DNA from: Treponema sp.
Lineage (GTDB): Bacteria > Spirochaetota > Spirochaetia > Treponematales > Treponemataceae
Direction of reading: 5' to 3'
Assembly (NCBI GenBank): GCA_012513125.1
Contig: JAAZCS010000313.1
Coordinates: 1-10,941, forward strand
DNA: 10,941 nucleotides
The notes under the pieces are model-generated. The model searched no databases, was not told the DNA's origin, and saw nothing but the letters and a program-made list of their open reading frames with translations. The first letter of the stretch is position 1; each line of letters starts with the position of its first letter. Of this stretch, positions 5,763-10,941 are shown piece after piece. Position numbers and translations under genes: made by a program.

Positions 5763-8060
5763 TTACAAACTTGCATGACAAGTACGAGCAATAACATCAT
5801 CCTGCTGTTCTTTTGTAAGATTGATGAATCTAACTGCATAACCAGAAACACGAACTGTAAAGTTTGCATATTCAGGTTTTTCAGGATGAGCCTGACAATC
5901 CTTCAATTTTTCAACACCGAATACGTTTACATTCAAGTGGTGAGAACCTTGATCAAAATATCCATCAAGAACATTTACAAGATTATCAATTCTTTCGTTT
6001 TCATCATGTCCCAAAGCACCAGGATTGATTGTTTGTGTATTAGAAATACCATCCAATGCATATTCATAAGGAACTTTTGCAACAGAGTTCAATGATTTAA
6101 CAAGACCTTTTGTTTCTGCACCGTAAGAAGGGTTAGCTCCAGGTGAGAATGGCTCGTGTGCTTTTCTTCCATCAGGTAATGCACCAGTAGCTTTTCCGTA
6201 AACAACGTTTGAAGTAATTGTAAGGATAGAAGTTGAAGGTTCTGCATTACGATATGTAGGATATTTTCTGATTTTAGCCATAAATGTTTTCAATAACCAT
6301 ACTGCAATTTCATCAGCTCTATCATCATCTTGACCATAGCGTGGGAAATCACCAGTAATTTCAAAGTCACTTGAGAGACCTTTTTCATCACGGATAACTT
6401 TTACTTTTGCATATTTAATTGCAGAAAGAGAATCAACTACATGTGAGAATCCTGCGATTCCTGTTGCAAATGTACGACGAACATCAGTATCAATAATAGC
6501 CAATTCAGCTGCTTCATAGTAATATTTATCATGCATATAATGAATTGCATTTAAAGTATTTACGTACAAATCTGCAAGCCATTCAAGCATTACATCATAT
6601 TTACGCATAACTTCATTGTAATCAAGATATTCTGAAGTTATTGGCTGAAGTTCTGGTCCAACCTGTGCATATGGAGTAAGTCCAGCTGCTTCATCTTTTC
6701 CGCCATTGATAGCATAAAGTAAAGCTTTAGCTAAGTTAGCACGTGCACCAAAGAATTGCATTTCTTTTCCAGTTTGAGTTGCAGATACACAACAACAAAT
6801 TGAATAATCATCACCCCAAATTGGACGCATAATATCATCGTTTTCATACTGAATTGATGAAGTATCAATAGAGATTTTTGCAGAATATTTTCTGAAATTA
6901 GCAGGAAGTCTCTTTGAATAAAGTACAGTCATATTTGGCTCTGGAGATGGACCCATGTTTTCTAGAGTATGCAAGAAACGGAAATCATTCTTTGTTACCA
7001 TAGAACGTCCATCCTGACCTAATCCACCAACTTCCAAAGTAGCCCAAATTGGATCACCTGAGAATAATTGATTGTATGATTCAATACGTGCAAAACGAAC
7101 CATACGGAATTTCATAACCATATGATCAACTAATTCCTGAGCTTTATCTTCAGAAAGAAGTCCTTTTTTGATATCACGTTCAATATAAATGTCTAGGAAT
7201 GTAGAAATACGACCAACAGACATTGCAGCACCGTTTTGTGTTTTGATTGCAGCCAAATATCCAAAATAAAGCCATTGGAAAGCTTCTTTTGCAGTGTTAG
7301 CTGGTTTTGAAATATCATAACCATAAAGTGCAGCCATAGCTTTAATGCCTTTAAGAGCTTTAATCTGTTCAGAAATTTCTTCACGAAGACGAATAACTTC
7401 TTCAGTCATTGAACCATTACCACAATTAAGGTTATCTTCTTCTTTCATTGCGATTAAGTAATCAATACCATAAAGAGCTATACGACGATAATCTCCAACA
7501 ATACGACCTCTTCCATAAGTATCAGGCAATCCAGTCAAAATATGAGCTTTACGAGCAGCACGAATTTCTGGTGTGTAAACTTCAAATACAGCGTCAGAGT
7601 GTGTTTTGTGGTATTCTGAAAAAACCTTATGAAGATTTTTATCTGATTCGTAACCATACATCTGAGTTGACTGTTCAGCCATTTTAATTCCGCCATAAGG
7701 CATGAAAGCACGTTTCAAAGGTTTATCAGTCTGAAGACCTACAACCTGTTCCAAATCTTTTCCATTTTTGCAGATGTATCCAGCTGGATGTGATGTAAGA
7801 CCAGTAACAATTTCTGTATCCATATCAAGAACACCAGTACGTTCTTTTCCATCTAGTCCAACACACTTTTTATTATGTTCATCTTTCTGTAATTTCTGAA
7901 GTTCATCAAATAAAGTTTTAGTAGCACTAGTAGGACCACTTAAAAAAGATTCATCACCATCGTACTCTTTGTAATTGCTCTGAACAAAGTCGCGAACATT
8001 AATTTCGCTCGTCCACAAACCTTTAGGGTTAAATCCTTCCCATTCAGTTTTCATTTCCAT
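5763..8060 (-). CDS. pflB: Formate C-acetyltransferase (pyruvate formate-lyase)
   Basis: PflB cleaves pyruvate with CoA to acetyl-CoA and formate, a central step of anaerobic sugar fermentation, using a glycyl radical installed by PflA. The 765-residue product matches E. coli PFL (760) throughout. The active-site cysteine pair is Cys423-Cys424 in SICCCVSA, with a third Cys422 where E. coli has Ala. The radical glycine is Gly740 in RVSGYAVRF near the C-terminus. Other signatures are [30 protein letters not shown] and [11 protein letters not shown]. The first ATG (8060) is chosen over the one at 8054 because GAGG (complement of 8067-8070) lies 6 nt before it. It ends in a tandem stop, TAATAG, then a terminator. 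Two promoters with repeats lie upstream. Confidence 0.97.
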   Translation of the reverse strand: MEMKTEWEGFNPKGLWTSEINVRDFVQSNYKEYDGDESFLSGPTSATKTLFDELQKLQKDEHNKKCVGLDGKERTGVLDMDTEIVTGLTSHPAGYICKNGKDLEQVVGLQTDKPLKRAFMPYGGIKMAEQSTQMYGYESDKNLHKVFSEYHKTHSDAVFEVYTPEIRAARKAHILTGLPDTYGRGRIVGDYRRIALYGIDYLIAMKEEDNLNCGNGSMTEEVIRLREEISEQIKALKGIKAMAALYGYDISKPANTAKEAFQWLYFGYLAAIKTQNGAAMSVGRISTFLDIYIERDIKKGLLSEDKAQELVDHMVMKFRMVRFARIESYNQLFSGDPIWATLEVGGLGQDGRSMVTKNDFRFLHTLENMGPSPEPNMTVLYSKRLPANFRKYSAKISIDTSSIQYENDDIMRPIWGDDYSICCCVSATQTGKEMQFFGARANLAKALLYAINGGKDEAAGLTPYAQVGPELQPITSEYLDYNEVMRKYDVMLEWLADLYVNTLNAIHYMHDKYYYEAAELAIIDTDVRRTFATGIAGFSHVVDSLSAIKYAKVKVIRDEKGLSSDFEITGDFPRYGQDDDRADEIAVWLLKTFMAKIRKYPTYRNAEPSTSILTITSNVVYGKATGALPDGRKAHEPFSPGANPSYGAETKGLVKSLNSVAKVPYEYALDGISNTQTINPGALGHDENERIDNLVNVLDGYFDQGSHHLNVNVFGVEKLKDCQAHPEKPEYANFTVRVSGYAVRFINLTKEQQDDVIARTCHASL

Positions 8061-8156
8061 TTTAAACCTCGAAAATTTAATATATTTATAACAATTCTCT
8101 ATAAATGCCGTCAGTAAATAAACTTTCTATGAGCTATCTACCAACAACCCGAACAG

Positions 8157-8185
8157 ATAATAATACAAAAAATGTATACTTTCAA
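8157..8185 (-). promoter_or_regulatory. pflB proximal promoter
   Basis: On the minus strand, TTGAAA (complement of 8180-8185) and TATTAT (complement of 8157-8162) are separated by exactly 17 nt. The start point would be near 8150, leaving a leader of about 90 nt. The spacer contains a small inverted repeat, ATACA-TTTTT-TGTAT, and the -35 box abuts the inverted repeat at 8186-8214, a position suited to regulator binding. Confidence 0.6.
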
Positions 8186-8214
8186 GTTAATAACCTGTTA
8201 TTCTAATTATTAAC
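8186..8214. promoter_or_regulatory. Inverted-repeat candidate operator upstream of pflB
   Basis: GTTAATAA (8186-8193) and TTATTAAC (8207-8214) form a perfect 8-bp inverted repeat with a 13-nt spacer. Nested within it, AATAAC-CT-GTTATT (8189-8202) is a second perfect dyad. The element touches the -35 box of the proximal pflB promoter. A redox or fermentation regulator would fit the gene, but the sequence does not match the Rex, Fnr or Crp consensus well enough to name one. Confidence 0.45.
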
Positions 8215-8244
8215 TCTTTACACTTTTGTAATCTTTACACTTTT
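8215..8244 (-). repeat. Two 13-bp direct repeats upstream of pflB
   Basis: AAAAGTGTAAAGA occurs twice on the minus strand (complements of 8232-8244 and 8215-8227), 17 bp apart start to start. The first copy directly follows the -10 box of the distal promoter and covers its expected start point near 8238. Both copies lie upstream of the proximal promoter. They could block the distal promoter or help activate the proximal one. Confidence 0.6.
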
Positions 8245-8273
8245 ATAATATATATAATCATTTCGTAAGTCAA
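8245..8273 (-). promoter_or_regulatory. pflB distal promoter
   Basis: On the minus strand, TTGACT (complement of 8268-8273) and TATTAT (complement of 8245-8250) are separated by exactly 17 nt. The -35 box begins 16 nt after the stop codon of the upstream exported-protein gene. I see no terminator there, so some transcription may also enter from that gene. Confidence 0.65.
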
Positions 8274-8288
8274 GTTTTTTCATCTTTG

Positions 8289-8915
8289 TTATCTAAAACA
8301 GAATGACAAACCTGCCTTAACCCATTCTTGACCACCAAATTCAACATTTAAACCAAAATTTTTTGCAAATAACCAATTAAAACCAACAACAGGATATAAT
8401 TCAAAATCCCAATTTGACTTATTGAACTTTGCGTAAACAATGTCATAAGTTTGATATAAATATTGAACACCAAACTTTACGCCGGCATAAATGTCCAGCG
8501 ATTCTGCAGGAAGATGAAAATGATATTTCATTGTTGTTCCAACTGATGCTGTATTATTGATTTTTGCATATCCAAAAACATTACCTAATCGAAGTCCATA
8601 ATTTAACTCTGTAAACTGCGACATTCCAAAACCAGCATATCCACCAAAAGAAAAAGGCAATTTCCAGATTTGTGACATAACATCAAAACTAGCTTCTGAA
8701 TATGGGAATAACCAATCCAATCTAGAAATGGTAAGAGCTTGTTTTTTAAACATATTTGCGTGCAATCCTGCATCTGCATTTATTATCACATCACCAGTTT
8801 TTAAATCTGCTGCATAAGTGCACCAAACATCTGACCACTTATAGTCTTTTGCAAACAAATTTGTTGAAAACAAAGCCAAAACTGCCAAAAAAATGACACT
8901 AAATTTCTTATTCAT
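8289..8915 (-). CDS. Exported protein of unknown function, probable small outer-membrane beta-barrel
   Basis: I do not recognise a named family. The 208-residue product has a clear signal peptide: MNKK, a hydrophobic core SVIFLAVLALF, and a likely cleavage after residue 22 (LFA, before KDYKWSDVW). The mature part has alternating polar and aromatic stretches rich in Tyr, Phe, Trp and Gly, such as GGYAGFGMSQFTELNYGLRLGN, KFGVQYLYQ, YPVVGFNWLF, NVEFGGQEW and AGLSFCF. This pattern suggests an 8-10-strand outer-membrane barrel. The last residues are SFCFR, so the usual terminal Phe is followed by one Arg. ATG 8915 is preferred to the upstream ATGs because GGAG lies 6 nt before it and the signal peptide then starts correctly. 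It lies between a beta-CASP gene and pflB, with no evident functional link. Confidence 0.7.
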   Translation of the reverse strand: MNKKFSVIFLAVLALFSTNLFAKDYKWSDVWCTYAADLKTGDVIINADAGLHANMFKKQALTISRLDWLFPYSEASFDVMSQIWKLPFSFGGYAGFGMSQFTELNYGLRLGNVFGYAKINNTASVGTTMKYHFHLPAESLDIYAGVKFGVQYLYQTYDIVYAKFNKSNWDFELYPVVGFNWLFAKNFGLNVEFGGQEWVKAGLSFCFR

Positions 8916-8937
8916 ATAAATCTCCATCACTATGGGA

Positions 8938-8980
8938 AAATTACATCAAACGAAACTTAATGTCAATAAACAGTATTATA
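8938..8980 (-). promoter_or_regulatory. Candidate promoter elements for the exported-protein gene
   Basis: In the 81 nt between the beta-CASP stop and the start of the exported-protein gene there are a perfect TTGACA (complement of 8961-8966), with only a weak TAATTT 17 nt downstream, and a perfect TATAAT (complement of 8975-8980). The nearest upstream -35 for that TATAAT is a TTGACA 21 nt away (complement of 9002-9007). The parts are good but the spacing is not, so I cannot choose between them. Confidence 0.35.
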
Positions 8981-8996
8981 TAACAGTTATCTATAA

Positions 8997-10424
8997 TTAT
9001 TTGTCAAAAAAATATCTTTCCTTGTCTTTTACTATCTCTACATTTGGAAATCCATTTTTAATCAAATGTTCCTTAAAGAATGCTTGTGGTTCTTTTTCAC
9101 CATGCACCAAAAAGATTTTCTTTAAACGAGATGTATTTATTTCTTTTAACCAAGAAGTCATTTCACTATAATCAGCATGTGCAGAAAAAGCGTTCAATTG
9201 TTCTATCTTTGCGTTAACTTTATACACATCACCCAAAATTCGAACTTCACTTTCACCTTCTTTTATTCGCCTACCCAACGTGTTTTCCGCCATGTAGCCA
9301 ACAATTAAAATTGTATTTTTAGGATCTGAAATATTATTTGCAAGATGATATAAAACTCTTCCAGCTTCACACATTCCATCTGCACTAATAATAATCATCG
9401 GCCCTTCTTTTTTATTCAATTTTTTTGATTCTTCAACACTTGTTGTATAAGTAAGCGAACTAAAACCGAAAGGATTTTTATGATGCTTCAAAAACGCCTC
9501 ATTCACTTCTTCATCGTAGCACTCTGGATGAACCATAAAAATACTTGTTGCATTTGTCGCCATTGGTGAATCTACATAAATTGGAATTTTTGGAATTTTT
9601 TGCTTGTCCATCAATAAATGCAAAGCAAAAACTAACTCTTGAGCTCTTTCAATTGCAAATGAAGGAATAATGACTTTTCCTTTTTTAGCTACCGCTTCAC
9701 GAACAATCCGCTCTAACTCTTTCATGGCAAAATCATGTTGTTCATGAAGTTTATTACCATATGTGGATTCAAGATAAATATAATCAGGAGCAGGAAAATC
9801 AACTGCAGGATCTCTAACAATCGGCTTTCCTTTTCGTCCTATATCACCTGTATATAAAATTCGTAATTCTTCATCAGGATTCTGCTTATTTGGATTAACC
9901 GTAATATTTGCAAAAGATGATACCAAAATATGTCCAGCATCAAGAAATTCCAATTGAACATTTGGAGCGAGCAACATCTTTCTGTTATATGATAATGATA
10001 CAATTTGATTTGCAGTCGCTACACAATCTTTTTCGTCATACAATGGTTTCCATGTAAATGCCCCACCTTTTTTAGAAGCCCGTTTTGCCAAAAATTCTGC
10101 ATCCCGCGCTTGAATTCTTGCACTATCCATCATGATAATATTCACAAGATCTCTTGTTGCTGGCGTTGCATAAATATTTCCCTCATATCCTTTTTTCGTC
10201 AACACAGGCAGAAGACCACAATGATCCAAATGTCCATGTGTTACAATTACTGAATCTAAATGTGATAAATCTATATTAAATTGTCTGTTTTTTTCATCGG
10301 ATTCACGTCTCTTTCCTTGGAATGATCCACAGTCAATCATTATCTCTCTTCCATCAATGTCTAAAATATGTTTTGAACCAGTAACTTCTTCACAAGCACC
10401 CAACGAGTATCCAGAAACCTTCAA
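8997..10424 (-). CDS. Beta-CASP metallo-beta-lactamase-fold hydrolase, RNase-like (COG1236 type)
   Basis: This is a 475-residue cytosolic protein of the CPSF73/Ysh1-like MBL-fold RNase group. Metal-binding motifs are THGHLDHCG (HxHxDH, 63-68), His165 in LDAGHI and Asp194 in YTGDIG. The beta-CASP insertion has ESTYGNKLH (219 onward), the SADGMCEAGR segment (about 348-356) and IVGYMAENTLGRR. The C-terminal motifs are SAHADYSE (414-421) and HGE (441-443). Members act as endo- or exonucleases on RNA, but the bacterial members of this particular subgroup are poorly characterised, so the substrate is open. The start is TTG at 10424, supported by a perfect AAGGAG (complement of 10431-10436) 6 nt upstream. 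It diverges from the DUF2804 gene. Confidence 0.9.
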   Translation of the reverse strand: MKVSGYSLGACEEVTGSKHILDIDGREIMIDCGSFQGKRRESDEKNRQFNIDLSHLDSVIVTHGHLDHCGLLPVLTKKGYEGNIYATPATRDLVNIIMMDSARIQARDAEFLAKRASKKGGAFTWKPLYDEKDCVATANQIVSLSYNRKMLLAPNVQLEFLDAGHILVSSFANITVNPNKQNPDEELRILYTGDIGRKGKPIVRDPAVDFPAPDYIYLESTYGNKLHEQHDFAMKELERIVREAVAKKGKVIIPSFAIERAQELVFALHLLMDKQKIPKIPIYVDSPMATNATSIFMVHPECYDEEVNEAFLKHHKNPFGFSSLTYTTSVEESKKLNKKEGPMIIISADGMCEAGRVLYHLANNISDPKNTILIVGYMAENTLGRRIKEGESEVRILGDVYKVNAKIEQLNAFSAHADYSEMTSWLKEINTSRLKKIFLVHGEKEPQAFFKEHLIKNGFPNVEIVKDKERYFFDK

Positions 10425-10479
10425 TTATTACTCCTTATGGAAAGCGAGGCGATATTGCACAAAACTTTTCATAATAAAA

Positions 10480-10508
10480 ATTATAGAGTAGCTTTTTACT
10501 TTTCACAA
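10480..10508 (-). promoter_or_regulatory. Promoter of the beta-CASP gene
   Basis: On the minus strand, TTGTGA (complement of 10503-10508) and a perfect TATAAT (complement of 10480-10485) are separated by 17 nt. The start point would be near 10473, giving a leader of about 50 nt before the TTG start. Confidence 0.55.
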
Positions 10509-10556
10509 ATTTTTTTATCTGTTTTAATTTTTTTTAATCTCACGTTTTCCCATATG

Positions 10557-10584
10557 TTGAAATTTTATTGAATTAGTTTATAAT
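10557..10584 (+). promoter_or_regulatory. Promoter of the DUF2804 gene
   Basis: TTGAAA (10557-10562) and a perfect TATAAT (10579-10584) are separated by 16 nt. The expected start point near 10591 gives a leader of about 65 nt. Upstream (10509-10545) is a run of A/T tracts that could act as an UP element shared with the divergent promoter. Nothing else is visible in the 231-bp intergenic region. Confidence 0.6.
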
Positions 10585-10655
10585 TAATTCACTTCATAGT
10601 TTTTTTTAGAGTGTATTTTTGAATTTGACTTCAAATTCTTATAAAGAGGTTTTTT

Positions 10656-10941
10656 TTGTATTCACGTCAATTGCTTCCTCCCCCAGAACATATTATTCAA
10701 GACGGAAAAGCTAAATTTGGATCATATATAGGTGTTTCACCAAAAATTGATATACGAGGAATGAAAGCTCCATATGCAGGCATTCCACTTCCTTCTTTTC
10801 TTTCCAATCTCAGAATAAAAAGCAGACTTGTTTATACTTTCTCTTTGGATAATTTTATAGGAATAACAGAATTTTTTGATTTTAAAGTTTTTGCTTTGGC
10901 AGAAGTGACACTTTGGAATACAGATAAAAAAATTTGTGAAA
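10656..10941 (+). CDS. DUF2804 family protein (5' part)
   Basis: An open frame begins at TTG 10656 and runs off the right edge after 95 codons. The Shine-Dalgarno AAAGAGG (10643-10649) lies 6 nt before the TTG. The product begins (M)YSRQLLPPPEHIIQDGK and continues with FGSYIGVSPKIDIRG and PYAGIPLPSFLSNLRIKS, then FIGITEFFDFKVFALAEVTLW. This order of proline-rich start, PLP-x-FL segment and a strand with FDxKxxALA resembles DUF2804, a large domain of unknown function found in spirochaetes and other bacteria. I recognise it by pattern only. No function is assigned. Confidence 0.72.
   Translation, partial: MYSRQLLPPPEHIIQDGKAKFGSYIGVSPKIDIRGMKAPYAGIPLPSFLSNLRIKSRLVYTFSLDNFIGITEFFDFKVFALAEVTLWNTDKKICE

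Noticed and set aside
8932..9171. Plus-strand open frame of 79 codons opposite the beta-CASP 3' end
   Set aside because: It is antisense to a conserved coding region and has no Shine-Dalgarno or domain.
10425..10655. Possible small RNA or extra gene between the divergent beta-CASP and DUF2804 genes
   Set aside because: Only two promoters and A/T tracts are visible. There is no stable stem, no terminator and no open frame with a ribosome site.
1..10941. A dedicated defence, CRISPR or mobile-element system
   Set aside because: No repeat-spacer array, transposase, integrase, toxin-antitoxin pair or terminal repeats are visible. The genes are mainly housekeeping and fermentation.

Overview
This window is AT-rich and gene-dense, with no RNA genes, insertion sequences or CRISPR arrays that I can see. 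The gene content and protein flavour suggest a host-associated anaerobic spirochaete of the genus Treponema. The pointers are pyruvate formate-lyase fermentation, a GatB with a four-cysteine zinc motif, a small exported probable outer-membrane protein and a DUF2804 protein. The genus is inferred from recalled family resemblance, not from a search.

Layout. At 1-194 (minus) is the start of a GntR/MocR-type regulator, probably PdxR. It diverges from pdxS-pdxT (294-1731, plus), the two subunits of PLP synthase. A 99-bp shared intergenic region holds a candidate operator. pdxT converges on a block of minus-strand genes, read from right to left: an exported probable beta-barrel protein (8915-8289), pflB (8060-5763), pflA (5667-4921), cysK (4918-4070), gatB (3919-2381) and a HAD phosphatase (2378-1734). 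The block is not one simple operon. pflB has two well-formed promoters with direct and inverted repeats between them, a strong terminator lies between pflB and pflA, and gatB has its own extended -10 promoter. To the right are a beta-CASP metallo-beta-lactamase RNase-like protein (10424-8997, minus) and, divergent from it, the 5' part of a DUF2804 gene (10656 to the window edge, plus).

The most striking observation is in the translation of two adjacent genes. The clear gatB start (promoter, Shine-Dalgarno, ATG at 3919 and a conserved N-terminus) is followed at codon 16 by an in-frame TAG where the family often has Gln. The frame then continues intact for almost 500 codons. About 200 bp away, cysK ends at an in-frame TAA. 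Beyond it the same frame still encodes the conserved CysK C-terminus (a PDTGDRYLS motif) up to a TAG at 4001-4003. All eight other complete genes stop at TAA, so general reassignment of TAA is excluded. GatB takes part in making Gln-tRNA(Gln), so an amber codon at a Gln position in its own gene is worth checking. Sequencing or assembly error and recent nonsense mutation are the leading alternatives.

Metabolically, the window combines vitamin B6 (PLP) synthesis under a probable PLP-sensing regulator, a PLP-dependent cysteine synthase, anaerobic pyruvate cleavage with its radical-SAM activase, and indirect aminoacyl-tRNA formation.
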